This document shows, piece by piece, positions 1 through 12,010 of a stretch of 64,000 nt of DNA (its first letter is position 1; each line of letters begins with the position of its first letter). This DNA comes from Agrypnia vestita. Its lineage: Eukaryota; Arthropoda; Insecta; Trichoptera; Phryganeidae. The stretch lies in the NCBI GenBank assembly GCA_016648135.1, contig JADDOH010002244.1, forward strand, positions 1 to 64,000, in the 5' to 3' direction. The position numbers were made by a program, and so were the translations under genes. The notes under the pieces were generated by a model. It was given only the letters and a program-made list of their open reading frames with translations, did no database searches and was not told the origin of the DNA.

Positions 1-279
1 GATCTCTTCGTTATGATACGTTAATATTTTCGGTTGCTATGTTTTTATATCCGTTTTTTACGAATCGTCTATGTTTATTATCCGTGATTATTATCATTTC
101 TAACGATCTGATATATGATCCATTCGTTATTGTAGGTTAATATTTTCCGTTGATTTTCTGTTATTAAAGTAACTTATATAAATTATTAAAAATACATTTG
201 CTTCAGAAATACAAGTAAAAAAATGTTTAATCATTTTGCATCATCACCTTGCAGAAATCATTTATCATTTTATCATTTT

Positions 280-545
280 ATTTGACTTGTATTAATGCGA
301 ATGAATTTTAAATATTCGACATAAGTTACTTTCACGAAAGTCTTACGTCTTACAAAAGATGATTCAGACTTTTTTTATTTCTATATCTTCTTTATACTTA
401 ATTATATTTTCACGGGTGTAAGACTAGTAATTAATAACGACCCTTGCATGACCGCGCAACATGAGCCGAGGGCTGATTGCTTGCCATACTCTAAATATCT
501 AATGTTGTCATTCCAGCAAGTTACGAATGGATAACGAAATTATTA
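280..545. repeat. Helitron-like repeat, copy 1
   Basis: This segment reappears at 1023-1310 in the same orientation. Both copies share the blocks TTTAAATATTCGA, AAGTTACTTTCA, GAAAGTCTTACGT, TTTTCACGGGTGTA, GACCGCGCAA and GCTGATTGCTTG. The core near 450-545 also occurs at 25430-25545 and 62620-62760, where it sits next to a Helitron-type 3' hairpin. Neither copy has a reading frame. Just upstream, 188-265 matches 598-665 (GTTTAATCATTTTGCA against GTTTAGTCATTTTGCA), so a longer unit was duplicated. Positions 1-187 and 546-705 are otherwise plain AT-rich sequence. Confidence 0.6.
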
Positions 546-705
546 TATTTAGATATTTAAATTTTTAATTGTTATTTAAGTTACTGATGTAGAATATTAA
601 AAATACATTCGCTTCAATACAAGTAAAAAAAATGTTTAGTCATTTTGCACTATCACCCTTCAGAAATTTGAAAAATATATAATACTTTTTATAAAGTTAA
701 TCTGT

Positions 706-1020
706 GCTATTCTGAAAATAGCAATATTGGGATGTCAGATCTTTATACCAATCTTGACAGGTATGTATAAAATTTTATTGCCACTAATTTCGATGTTTTA
801 AGTTTGGCATGTTTGAAATTAATGAATTCAATCAATCAGAAAGCCCTAAAACGTAAACAAATGTTAATGTATTCACAATTAAAAATAATGAGCTTTCTAA
901 TTGATTGAATTCATTAATTTCAAACCGGTCAACCATAAAACGTCAAAAAAACGGCATCACAATGTAATACAATAACTGTCAAGATACAGAAATGGCAATT
1001 TTGCTTAGTTCAGAATATGG
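706..1020. mobile_element. MITE with TTCTGAA-type inverted ends
   Basis: The left end (TATTCTGAAAATAGCAATATT) and right end (TTGCTTAGTTCAGAATATGG) are inverted versions of each other. A second inverted pair lies inside, around ATTAATGAATTCAATCA near 830 and TGATTGAATTCATTAATTTC near 902. A relative lies at 51170-52185, sharing AATAACTGTCAAGATACAG near the right end. There is no reading frame, so it is non-autonomous. It separates the two copies of the flanking direct repeat. I could not define a target-site duplication. Confidence 0.6.
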
Positions 1021-1022
1021 AT

Positions 1023-1310
1023 GATTATAATTTTATTTGACTTTTATTAATGTGAATTACTTTTAAATATTCGATATAAGTTACTTTCATGAAAGTCTTA
1101 CGTTTTGAAAAGATAATTCAGATTTTTTTTATTTCTATATTCTCTTTATACTTAACCATATTTTCACGGGTGTACGGACTATATAGTAATTAATAACAAC
1201 TCTTGTGTGACCGCGCAATAAGTGTTGAGCGCTGATTGCTTGTCACATTCTAAATATCTAAAGTCGTCTTTCCAGTATGTTACGGACAGACAAAGAAATT
1301 ATTATTATTA
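1023..1310. repeat. Helitron-like repeat, copy 2
   Basis: This is the second copy of the repeat at 280-545, about 743 bp further on and in the same orientation, with perhaps 80-85% identity by eye. It ends in a GACAGACAAAGAAATTATT tract like the 25.5 and 62.7 kb relatives. I see no gene in 1311-2035, only AT-rich sequence. Confidence 0.6.
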
Positions 1311-2039
1311 TTTTGTCTTTATTCTACTTTTTAAGTATAACTTAATTATGCGCATACAAAAGTACACGCATAATTTTTAAAAATGGTTTATATTTGAATT
1401 ATTTAACATTGATATTAAACAAAATGTTATAAAACAATAAAAAATATTCACACAATAACATGTTACATGTAATGGAGATCTTAAAAAAATGTTTTTCTTA
1501 AAAATCAGAAAAATAGCATGAAAAAGCAAATTTTGAGTGAAATTTCAGAAAGAAACAATATCCATTGAATTACGGCCGGCTTTGTGACATCTCTAATATA
1601 AGGATCGAATAATTATCGTAGAGAAAAATTTCGCCAAACTTGCAAAACTTACGTTCATGTAGAAAGGGTTACGTATGTAGCACTACGCAGTTAAAAGGTC
1701 AGGCGTTAAAGTTTGCACATTTCTATTTCGTTTTATAGTATTGTATATTTCTCGATATCGTTTTTTGTGCTTAAATAATACATGTTTGAGCGAAACTAGC
1801 GCCATTTTTAGCGGGAAGTGATTAAACTAATTCCAACATTGAAGGTATAAGAGCCTCTTAATTAAATAACATACAAACAAATGTAAGCGCGTGAAACAGC
1901 ACAGTAAGTACCGTGTAGTAATACTGTTATTTTATGTATTACGCATTCTTATTTGTATTTGATTCGTCATTTTATTTTGCATCGTAGACATACATATACA
2001 TAATAGTTTATTATTTTGTTTACCTTTAACAGGCCACGA

Positions 2040-2190
2040 GGTCCAATTACCGAAGCGTAGCACATCGCAAAATACCCAGGATTAAGTAAATCACATGGAT
2101 TAATTATGACCTAACCAGGATCGAATCCGAAACCCTCGAAGTGTGTAGCCATTGTCATACCCACTGGACTACAAGGGCCGCTGTACTAAA
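2040..2190 (-). mobile_element. tRNA-derived SINE fragment
   Basis: Read on the minus strand, 2185-2100 carries the two internal RNA polymerase III boxes of a tRNA: an A box resembling TAGTCCAGTGGGTATGA and a B box GGATTCGATCC, about 35-40 nt apart. The predicted cloverleaf is imperfect and the tail is AT-rich, so this is a SINE head and not a working tRNA gene. Confidence 0.55.
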
Positions 2191-2324
2191 TTAATAACAT
2201 TATAATTTACTAAATTACTAAAAAAATGATAATAAAATAAGTGTCTAAATTATTTTTTAGTAATTTATTTTTTTGGTTACGGCGGGTTGTCAAATTGTCT
2301 ATAGAAGCTTTTTTATTTTTCTTC

Positions 2325-2725
2325 TTCTTCAGCCTTCGTCTCTCCACTGCTGGATATAGGCCTCTTCCATACCCTTCCATCTATCCTTGTTATTTGCTAG
2401 TTGTAGCCATTTCTTCCACCCATAGTGGCTTTGAGGTCTTTCAACGCCTCTTTAATTCTCCCAAGGTCTCCATAGAACTTTGGGGGTCCATTTTGTAGCA
2501 TCCTGCCTAGCGACATGCTCTGCCCATTGCCATTTTAGCTTCGCTACACGAGTCTGCCCCTAATTTCATCATTTTTATTTCTATGTCTTACGCTAAGCAT
2601 GGATCACTCCATGGATCGTAGCGTGCATTTCAGCTCTTCTACACTTTTCTTTGTAAGGTCATCGTCTCCGCTCCATACGTCATCATTGACAGTATGCATG
2701 ATTCAAAGGCTTTTTTTAAGCCTAA
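2325..2725 (-). pseudogene. LINE reverse-transcriptase 3' fragment (degenerate)
   Basis: On the minus strand the translation shows, across several frames, the C-terminal tail of an insect non-LTR retrotransposon polyprotein. It begins with a CILSMMTYGAET-like segment (near 2710-2660), has a remnant of the RDRIRNEEIR region near 2560, and ends with AYIQQWRDEG-like residues at about 2330. There are several stops and at least two frame changes, so it is dead. Only the region downstream of the RT palm is present, typical of 5'-truncated LINE insertions. The plus-strand 85- and 64-codon open frames here are antisense shadows. Confidence 0.6.
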
Positions 2726-2752
2726 GGATACCTTTGTTATTGTTTTTTTTTA

Positions 2753-3170
2753 TTGTATCATATGCTAGTGGAAAGCAAAGTCAGAATATATAAAACATGC
2801 ATAAGACCCATCATGACGCGGTATCGAAGCAACAGCAGGCATGGTGATAACAGTCAGAACTACGGAGATGAAGACTCTAATACTAATTGTAGGCAAGACC
2901 CTCAGAGACAGAGTGCCCAAAGCGGAAATCTGAAGAATCTGCAATATACAAGACATTGTACATTGAGTAGGCAAAGAAGGCGTTTCTGGAGGGATCATGT
3001 GGAAAGACCAGACAAGACAAGACAAGACTGAGCCGTGATGCGTAGGATTCTAGAGGGGCGCCGACCGCCAGGGAGACCACCAAAGAGGTTGAGAGAGAGC
3101 TGGTCGTTCTCGTCACAAGACCAGGACTGTCAACACAGAGCAAGCATCTAATAAAAGAAAAAGAAGAAGT
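2753..3170 (+). pseudogene. LINE reverse-transcriptase 3' fragment, second family
   Basis: The plus strand encodes pieces of another LINE C-terminus: KVRIYKTCIRPIMT at about 2770-2815, then TEMKTLILIVGKTLRDRVPK (about 2862-2922), then a CNIQDIV segment and an RRRF-WRDH-like segment near 2970-3000. The arginine- and proline-rich end (GRPPKR-like) falls in a different frame near 3060-3090. Frameshifts and stops break it. It ends in an A/G-rich simple tract (AAAAGAAAAAGAAGAAG). Its truncated 5' end lies about 30 bp from that of the minus-strand fragment at 2325-2725, so the two are head to head. Confidence 0.6.
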
Positions 3171-3179
3171 AAAGGCAAC

Positions 3180-3770
3180 TTTACAAATGAGCTTTTCTTG
3201 TGGCCCGTGTTTACGGATGAGATTTTCGACTCAAAACAGTCTCTGAGATCTTGAATTTTACTCACATAACACGCGATCCATGTGTACACCTGTCTTAAGA
3301 ATTGTTACTTATTGTGTACAAAAGTCAAATGTTAGCTTATTGACCATTAATGTTCGGTTTATAAATTTGGTGAAAGGCTGGATATTTTAACTTCATTTTG
3401 TGATGCCTTAAGAAGCATAAATAAATGTTAACTTTGCAAAGTTTATACACTAGCTTTAACACTTCGATCTGGATGGTAAGCTTATCCGTCAAAGATTTTA
3501 CGCGCCTCACCCCGCTGCAGAGCAAGTTTATACTCATGACAACGTAAATGCGTGTTAAATTATTAAAGACCTGGCAATGTGCTTAGGCACCTTATTAAGC
3601 ATTTACAAACTTGTGCTCAACACATTATTACAACAACATTGCCATATCGACTGAAGGTACACAACACACAAATAATAATAAATAAAGTTATGGTGCAATT
3701 CTCAACTCTTCATAATTTCAAAAAAATACACACACTATACACACACACACACATATATATATATATGTAA
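3180..3770. other. AT-rich intergenic sequence, no gene seen
   Basis: I see only short chance open frames. At 3735-3766 there is a CA dinucleotide run that grades into a TA run. Confidence 0.5.
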
Positions 3771-4040
3771 GACAAAGGTCCGTGGTTCGAATCCAGGTTC
3801 CAGCATTTAATTTTTCAATTTTATTATTTGTGTGTTTCTCGTAATTTCATTTATTTATTTCTTAATAAATATTACGGGACTCGCTTCCATAAATAAATGA
3901 AAAATATAAATAACATATATATATATATATAATGATCAACCAGTTTAACGAAATATCGTCCAGAGACTGCAAACTTGATATATTCTTCATGACACAGGCT
4001 CGGTTCAAAAGCGAAATAATGATAAATTTGGCTGACGATC
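3771..4040 (+). mobile_element. tRNA-derived SINE fragment and tail
   Basis: Positions 3775-3806 match the 3' half of the tRNA-like head at 18963-19035: GGTCCGTGGTTCGAATCC (B box), then AGGTTCCAGCATTTAATTTTTC. The A-box half is missing. An AT-rich tail follows, then a block around 3873-3890 (ATTACGGGACTCG) that recurs inverted at 18750-18765. A further block at 3990-4010 (TTCTTCATGACACAGGCTC) recurs at 9977-9995. Confidence 0.6.
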
Positions 4041-6050
4041 CCTCAAGCGTGTGATACGTGCTCGTCATAGACACACGATGTTGACCTTGGAACTCGTGTA
4101 CTCGCCGTAAACATGTTTAACGAGTCTTTATATTATACTAATTAAGACACTTTTTATTATTTTATTTAAAAAAAAAATATTGAACTACTTATTTCAACGA
4201 TATTTTTATATTTATATATTTTATGTTTTTTTATTTTTCATTATTAATTATTAACTAACCTTAAAAAGTGTATTAAGTGTATTATATATTATCATATTTA
4301 AATGTTCACAAAATACTCAAACTTGTACTCTAATGTCACTAAAGGACCATCTATTAGGGTCATCAATGACCTGTTGACGGTCTGATGTTAAAAAATAAAA
4401 AAATAAATAAAAAATAGGTGTAGATATAAATATTTAGAATATTATGCATGCAAATTTTTTTTAGAATATCATTCAGATAAATTTTTTTTTAGATTATCAT
4501 TCAGATAAATATTTTTTTGGCTAGCTTTGTAAAGGATTGATCAGTATTATTATTATTTTTGACTAGTTCATTTACATGTCAAAAAAATACGTGTTTAAAA
4601 TTTTCGACAAATGCATAAGATTCATTAATCTTAATATAGTTTATAAAAAGTATGTAAGTAGGTGTAAGAAAAATACGAAAAACGTATTGAAGGTTTGCTG
4701 TTTATTGACATTGTTTTTTTAAATCAATACTTGGGCAGTTTCAAAATAGAGTCTATTTTCCTATTGATCACCTACTTCTCCAGAAACAGGAAGCATCTAT
4801 TCTCCCCTATTTTTCAGTGGAACATTTACAAATAAATCAAACAGTAACATTCCAGGAACGTTCAGCCTTGCTTGATGAGATCTTGAGTATTTTTTTAATA
4901 TCACAATTTGAAATGTTGAGAAATCTATGAAAAAACATACATGTTTAATTTTTTTTTAATTATTCGGCAGGGGAGTACCATTTACAAACTTGTGTAATAT
5001 TTTTATATGAGCAACTGGTAGGATCTGGTGATAAAGATGTAAAAAATATATAGGTTTTTTACATTTCGTCAACATTATGTTCCGTACATCGTCGGCTCAT
5101 CAGAACGATAACTTATTGGCCAAGACTTCCCTTCGTTTAATGGAATTGAAATGAGCCACCGTCCCAGTATTCTTACAACAACAAGTTAAGTTTCTAGTAT
5201 ACCTGGATGATCCATGTAAGTTGAGTTTTTTTAAATATATTACATAATACTATAATATATTTTACAATGATTGATTATTTATACGGGGTAACAAATGATT
5301 TTTTCATGTTCCTTGAGACAATCCAGTTTGAAACTAAATTATCGAAATTTCAATGAAAAATTCAAAGACATAAATTAACGAATCTTCCTTACGTCCTCCG
5401 GACATGATGGAACGAATACAAATGTTAGGTTAATAATATGCACACCCTCAACAGTTTTTCTGTGTTCAGCAGCGGCGTGCGGTCAGTACTTTGAAATAAA
5501 CTGTACCTTTTGTTCTTGTTGTTTCTGCGAGATAAATTTAAGAAAAATATGTACCTTGTAATATTCCTTGCATATTATAAAACAGGTACTCGAAATATTA
5601 TCACATTATTTATTTGTAATTGTCATATAACTATTCAATTTCTTTCTTTTCAAATGTATATTTACGTTTAAATCATGCATCAATGACTTGATCAGTGAGT
5701 TTTTGCTTACATTTTATGCTGCAATGCGAATGCATTAATAAAAATTTATGATAAAATTATTTTCTCGACTTTTTGTTATATTGCTTTTTCTTTTTTTATT
5801 TATATTTATAAAGGTTTTATATCAATAAATTTTACATATTATATTATAATTTTTTTATTATTTCTGTCCCATCAAAGTTAAGTCTATCGTCATATTATTA
5901 AATAATTTTCAGAAAAATGAATTATTTTTTATTCCTTAAAATAGAGAAAAACTTTATCATTTATAGTTCAATAGTCGAGTTGCTCTATTATCATAACACA
6001 CATGCGATATTTTTTAACTAAAAAGAGGCACCTTTGAGAAAATAACCTCA
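4041..6050. other. AT-rich sequence, no gene seen
   Basis: No reading frame with coding character, no RNA gene and no clear element ends were recognised in these 2 kb. Confidence 0.5.
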
Positions 6051-6054
6051 TAAA

Positions 6055-6109
6055 AATAATACAAAACCTTCATTCTTAATAAACTTAAGAAGAAAGGTTT
6101 TGTATTATT
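6055..6109. repeat. 25-bp inverted repeat (hairpin)
   Basis: The left arm 6055-6079 and right arm 6085-6109 are inverted copies with two mismatches and a 5-nt loop. The stem includes AATAATACAAAACCTT. It may be the core of a small MITE. The flanks (to 7130) are AT-rich and hold no supported gene. Confidence 0.6.
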
Positions 6110-7136
6110 ATTTATAAATTGTATAAATCAATGAAATAGTATTTTATGCAAAGGCATGGTAAGCCAATTATTTGTTAGGCATAAGTTAAAAATTCTGGTA
6201 AGTTAGTACTGGTGTCAAAATGAATGTATAAAATAATAAATTACACATCAAATATTGGACGCAAAATTGATTACTCAATACATTTTTCCTACATATAATT
6301 ATCAAAGAACACATTTAATAAAAAGTGAAATGTATATAAATAATTCATAGAAAAATTACCTGAAACTTATTCATTTCATTTTAACTCCGCAGTCGAGACA
6401 CTTTTCCCGAGTAAAAAAATTCTATATTTTCTCCGGCAACAAAACTAAATTGCTTGATCAGGGAAATCGGAAGATATTTGAACGGAAGGAAATAAAATTC
6501 GATATCCAATCGGCTTACAGGAAAAATCTCTACGTAAATTGTACCAAAATGTCATCGGTACTCTCAGGGGGCGGCAATATAACGTATACATCAGAGATAA
6601 AATTATATGAAGCCTTTATTTTCCGCGAACACGAATCCACATCCCCCTGAGAAAACACGATGACCCTTCCAATGTGCTCTGCTTATTATTCTACGCGGAT
6701 ATTTATTTCAAACATTGTTACATTATACTAATGACATTCGATTGCATAAAAAAATCTTGATCAGTGCAGTCGTATTAATTTGTGATCGTGCGGTCTTTTA
6801 AGATCAAAGTCGTCCAGTGTCCCTTGCTTTCTCTTTCCTCTGAATATCCAGTGTCGTCTACCGTTCCCAAGATTCCAGGTTATTTAACCTTTGTTTTTTG
6901 ATTTTATCCTGTTTTTTATTTATTGTTGGATATCACTATGTCTTGTCGCATTTGTTCCCAAGCATAAATGATTCCACCGATTGAAAATCTTGGTCTTCTA
7001 TCTTGGCAGTTCTTGATGGTGTCTGTTTTCTGCTCATTTTCATGTAGGTACAATTTATCTTAGTACTTGTGCATAATACATATGGTCTTTTATTTCTATT
7101 TCTGAGATATAAATTTATTTTTTATTAAATTTGCAA

Positions 7137-7436
7137 TTAACTAACTAACCGCCGTTTCCCAGAAGGGTAGGCGGAGAGGTTAGAATGCCACGCTCTTCTG
7201 TCCTGACACACCACTTTTGATTCGTCCACTTTAATACTTCTTCTCGTGCACACTCTTCGGTTCTTGAAACTCCTTACAGAGGCATCCTTCAATACTTGAT
7301 TTATTTGATCATGCCAGGTTTTTTGCGGGCGCCCTCTGTTTGTGCCGCTTTTAACACTCGCCTTATAAATTTTCTTTACCACCCTTTCCTCGCTCAACCG
7401 TTCCGTATGGCCAAACCAACTCAGCGATTTTTTCTT
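7137..7436 (-). pseudogene. LINE 3' fragment, same family as 61.9 kb
   Basis: The minus-strand frame reads SLSWFGHTERLSEERVVKK near its start, then GRPQKTWHDQINQ, then VDESKVVCQDRRAW and finally LSAYPSGKRR. This matches, block for block, the C-terminal end of the LINE frame at 61876-62436 (WFGHVERMNEER, GRPRKTWHDQINQ, VDEAKVVCQDRR, LSAYP). About 90 codons are open and end in a (GTTA)-type tail at 7135-7146. It is a 5'-truncated insertion without the RT catalytic palm. Confidence 0.75.
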
Positions 7437-7439
7437 TAT

Positions 7440-8225
7440 TCCATGTACTATATACTTCAGGCGGCGTTACATTAACTTCTAACTCGTTCAATAGAAATGT
7501 TTTCTACACACACGTCTAAGTAACCGCATTTCATTCTTTATAATACCATTTTCCTCGTCAGTGTGATAAAAATGCGAAACTTTTTGTAAATAATAAATTC
7601 GAATTATTGAAAACAAAGTTATTTTTAAATTTGATTAGTTAAATTGACTGACCACGCACAATATTTTTCCAGTAAACAATTTTTTTCATATTCACCTCAT
7701 ATTTTTTCATAATGTGTGTATAGAATGATTATCGATTTTTTTTAACAAAAAGTTAATAGAGATTAACGTCCAAATGGCAAAAATGGTAGCACGAGAATGA
7801 ATTTATCGCACGTCCCCAGAGCAATTTCTACCCAATTTGATGTGACCAGCGGGGGCCGCCGGCACGGTGTCTGTATCCGCACTCTGTTTCTACACACACT
7901 CACACTAAAGCCTTACTTTCTAATCCAGGCATCTTTCTGTTCATCCTGTTGTTTCAGGCATCTTAACCGCAACGTTTGGACTAATATATTATGACACTGA
8001 ACGTTTCATTCACTTTGACGAATTCAAATTTAAAATTGCCGGAAAAAATCTTGCCGCAATAATAATACTTATTTTAGTATTTGACAGTTGATAGTATGTT
8101 TAGAATAATTAAATAGAAACATTCAAAATGTCTACATTCCATTAAAATGATTATCTGTTGAATAGTAATTACATTTTAACGAAATTTTTATTTACATAAC
8201 GAAATAGATATCTGACATATAAATA
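7440..8225. other. Intergenic, no gene seen
   Basis: AT-rich, with one small GC-rich pocket at 7845-7870 (CAGCGGGGGCCGCCGGCAC). The 65-codon open frame over that pocket resembles nothing I know and has no supporting splice sites. Confidence 0.4.
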
Positions 8226-8229
8226 TGTA

Positions 8230-8395
8230 CCTACACATATTGCGATCTTATCGTTCAGATAGTTTGAATACTAGTCTTCTCGATCATAATATTAAATCGG
8301 ATATAACTTATAGGGAATTGCAAGATCGTAAATAATAACTTGTACCTTGGTTATTAAATCAAAAATACTGGAGGATGCGAAACCGAAAACAAAAG
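8230..8395. repeat. Dispersed repeat, copy 1 (partner at 19.2 kb)
   Basis: About 165 bp match 19202-19375 in the same orientation, sharing ACCTACACATATTGC, TTTGAATACTAG, ATAACTTATAG, GAATTGCAAGATCGT and AATACTGGAGGATG. The copy at 19.2 kb directly follows a SINE tail. There is no reading frame. Confidence 0.65.
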
Positions 8396-8709
8396 TAGGG
8401 AAACCATCATCCCATGAGCGATGTACGAAATAAAAAAAATGCAAGCTGAAAAATGATCATGTCCAGTACATGGACACTGAGACAACAAAAGCGCAGGAAG
8501 ATAGAAACCTAATGTGATACTGTTTCGCAGGTAGGCACTGGTGGCCTATGCTAACATTTTTGTGTATATTTATAATATCTTATACAAATGAAAAGTAACT
8601 TAAAGGAAGTTATAATGTATAAATAATTATTTGTCTAATTATCTTCAATACTTGTGGAGAAAATTATAATGATGAGTTGTTCACTGGGCGAATGGGAAGG
8701 ATATATTTC

Positions 8710-8764
8710 AATTGGCAACAAAAGTTCTCCAATTGATCGGATTGGAGAACTTTTGTCGCCAATT
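8710..8764. repeat. 24-bp inverted repeat
   Basis: The left arm 8710-8733 and right arm 8741-8764 pair with one mismatch around a 7-nt loop. The stem contains ACAAAAGTTCTCCAAT. It overlaps the start of a 61-codon open frame. Confidence 0.7.
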
Positions 8765-8897
8765 GATCGCGACAAGCGAAGATGAAATGTTAGAACTTAT
8801 CCATTATATTGAAGAAGAGCAAGCTTTAGGTAGCCTAGATAGTTCTGTAATTTGTTACGCCTCAGTAATTGGACCTCTTGGCCGGTTGAAACGTTAA
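8712..8897 (+). CDS. Small open frame of unknown nature (61 aa)
   Basis: I do not recognise this frame. Its predicted product is acidic in the middle (TSEDEMLELIHYIEEEQAL) and ends GPLGRLKR before a TAA. The first 15 or so codons come from the two arms of a hairpin, so the true start may be internal. The acidic stretch is compositionally more protein-like than its AT-rich surroundings. I see no promoter, signal peptide, splice signals or neighbouring exon. It could be an exon of a decayed transposon gene or chance. Confidence 0.2.
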   Translation: MATKVLQLIGLENFCRQLIATSEDEMLELIHYIEEEQALGSLDSSVICYASVIGPLGRLKR

Positions 8898-8899
8898 AA

Positions 8900-10850
8900 A
8901 AGAAAGCTCAATTTGTTGGTCTTGAAATAAACTAAAGCAAAACAAAAATACTTCGAGTAGATCATATTGACCAAACGCTGATGACTAATGTTCTTGATGT
9001 CTACTAATAGGCCACTAATTTTATCTACCGAGGGTTTTTCACTTAAAAAATGGTGGGACTGAAGGCGAAGTCTGAAGGTAAATCGGTATGCCCGAGTCTT
9101 TTATGTCGATGGTAACCAAAGTTAGGGACCTAGAAATCTAACTGATTAAACTCCCGTGTTTTCTATAGCTCTGTATGAAACCAAAAATTTGAAAATCTAT
9201 GAAAAAAAATCATGCTCGTAGCATTCAAAATGCAGTTAAAGCAAGGCTTTCCGCAACATGCAGGATATTAATTACGAAAACCTAGGAAAAACGTAGGACG
9301 ATAGGTTTTTGATTTCCAAGTCATAGAGATCACTAGAGTCTCGCCAATCATTGCTCTAAGCAAGGTCTAGGATCACAAAGAGTGAAGGAAAGCAGTTAAC
9401 GTTGTAGAATCAGAAAAGAAGACCACGCTGCTTAGTTACGAGCTCACCAAGGAAGAAAATAATGTGAAAAAAAATGCATCAAAGGGTCGTATAAAATACT
9501 CACCATTTTAAAAAGCACACAAGATTATAACATTTGTATTATCTTAAATAGGATAGTGATAAACATATACATATCTGTACATATCTACATACGCATGAAC
9601 AAACAATATTAATAAAAATTTTAACCCACCTTTAATTTACAAAACGCATGTTTAAGTATTGGGCGTCATTTTAAATTTAATTTTTTTTTAATTTCATTAA
9701 AAAACTTCATTACGAAGTACAAGACAGGTTTTTGAGACTTGGACTTCTTCCTGAAAGGTGGTCCCATTCTGTCTATTTCTGTTGAATCATGCTTGTGCTC
9801 ATTTTTCTAATAAATTGTGTCGACATATTTACAGTAAATAAATAAAAAATAACATTAAAATATTTGTGTAATCTGTTTGGAGATAAATAAATAATAAATA
9901 AAGAAAACAAAAAATAAATAAAATAATAAATAAATATATGAGATGTCATTCAGTGATGGTAAAGTGGATGCTTTCTTCATGACTCAGGCTCAGTTTAAAA
10001 GTGAAATTTTACTACACGTAGTTAACAGTTGTTCGAACGTTTAAAACATGCCTGCCAACACCACCCGCTTTCCCTGCCTTTTACCAACGAGGTTTTACCA
10101 ACCGCCGCGGTTTGTTCAGGGGCCAAAAAATAGGCCGCGCCAAGCTTGAACGCATTTTAAAGAATTTATCGTAATTAAATTATTTTCTATATAAATATAC
10201 AAAAATAATAATTGTTTTTCATAGATAATAAGCTGACGACACGAATTTATTTTTTATTTTTATCGTGATTACTTTTTTTAATCATTTAAGTACATAAAGA
10301 ATAAATATTTAAATACATTTTTCGACATGACTGCTTTAAAAGATCTCCCTGCAAGACCACTATTTTGGACCAAGGAAAGCGAGTGGATTTAGCAATATTC
10401 GTTTACGCCAAGGACCTTTACATGTCATGTAATACGTGACCTGGAGTCCAGGCACTCTACACTAGTGCGGTGATTTTATATTTCATACAACTTAAATTTA
10501 AATTTACATAACTCACAATTTTAGTTTTTACATCGTTTCTATTTTTTTGATCTTAAAAAATGCATTACCTACTTAACACATTATTTCTCAAATTACACCG
10601 AAATCTTAATTGTGCTTTAATGTCATAATATAAGTATCTATCTTAATCATAGACCTGCTGATGATAATAATAATAATGGATAATTTCTGTAGCGCCATTT
10701 TCGTAAAGAAATCACCTCAAGGGCGCTTTATACTATGTTAAAAATAATTATATCTATCCGAATATGTTATATTTTGCAATGCTTAAAATTATTGCTCTTT
10801 GTCTTCGCTAATGTTTTGCACAAAAATATGTCAAAATGTAATAAGAAAAT
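8900..10850. other. Intergenic sequence with one repeat fragment
   Basis: No gene was recognised. Positions 9950-10010 (CTTCATGACTCAGGCTCAG block) repeat part of the SINE-linked sequence at 3965-4035. A small GC-rich pocket lies at 10040-10140 (CCGCCGCGG). Confidence 0.45.
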
Positions 10851-10859
10851 TTAAGACGA

Positions 10860-11165
10860 TGTCTTCTTTTTAACGTGGGCAAAAAACTTCACGGCCGTAC
10901 CTACTGCGAAATTATGACCGACGAAGGAAATGTGCGATCTTCTGTGTGGCCGCGGAAAGTGTAACGTTAACGCTCCGGTCGATTTGGAGACGATTTTTTG
11001 CTCCACCAGAACATCTGCCGTCGGCCACCCGCAACCCCCACCCGCCCGCGACACGCTGTGCACCGTAAAATGTAAGGCCACTCCACAACTCCAGCCCGTG
11101 ATGGCGAGGGCGCCACGAATTATTCAGAGGACGCTTCATGTGGTATTTTTTCTCAGCAAATTATT
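10860..11165. other. GC-rich island of unknown function
   Basis: About 300 bp that are clearly GC-richer than the surroundings, with CpGs intact. Open frames of 75-81 codons exist on both strands and none resembles a known protein. No paired splice sites fit a simple exon. It could be an old exon, a regulatory element or part of a transposon. Confidence 0.3.
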
Positions 11166-11169
11166 ATGT

Positions 11170-12010
11170 CAATGAGCATACTTGACAGCATTCAAATGGA
11201 GCATGTTCGGCGAGCAATAATGGTGTAGTGAAACATTGTTTTTTTTTTTGAGGTTTTAATAATATGTCCACAGTGATGCCTCCCGTCATTTACTGAATGC
11301 ACGTCAATGCAGTTCCTGACAGTTGCACTGGTTGCAGTGCCAAAGTGAAGTTCACCACGGTGGTTATTATTTAATGACGACACGAAGCTTGTAGAAGCAT
11401 TGTTGCTTCGACAAGCTTGGTGCATCTTCATCTTTCTATCGAGTCAAATTTCTACCAAAAGTGAATCGCCGATGATACTTTGTATTTGAGTGGTGAATTA
11501 GACGTAGAACAAAAGTATTGAGCTAGCCGCAATATTGGAGAGACGTTCCTCAATAGAACCAGCCCAGAAGTGCAAACGAGGAAATCAGAAGTCGGTAAGT
11601 CTGGCATACTCCTTAATAAATTTCCTTTTGATTTGTTCCGCTATTCGCAGGCATGTCGTGCATATCCATAACATGTACATAAATACGCACGTCCAAGGTC
11701 TGATAATAAATTAGATTTTTTCCGTTTATTTTGGCATCTTTGAAGCCTGTTACCGTAGACCATTTGATCATAACTTCTCCCCATTGCAACAACTGTTGTA
11801 TGGCCCTGCAATCTTTCTGTCAAGTCGCGCGTGTTTCTAGTCAAGAAAATAAAATTGCGGACGGCTACTAAACAGGGATATGCCATTCGGAAAAACCACC
11901 ATGCTTCAGAAAGCTTCGGAAAGGCAAAATAAACGTTGAAGATAATCACCGCAGTGGTCGACCATCAACATCAATAGCACATACAGATAAAACAACTACC
12001 TTTGTGTTAA
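11170..12010 (+). pseudogene. Possible Tc1/mariner transposase remnant
   Basis: At 11935-11973 the plus strand reads VEDNHRSGRPSTS. This resembles the linker between the two helix-turn-helix units of SETMAR/mariner-type transposases (family pattern VEDD-RSGRPSTS). The sequence on either side has lost frame, and I could not place catalytic residues or terminal inverted repeats. Only this motif is supported; the rest of the interval is unassigned. A 102-codon minus-strand frame over the same DNA looks like a shadow. Confidence 0.3.
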
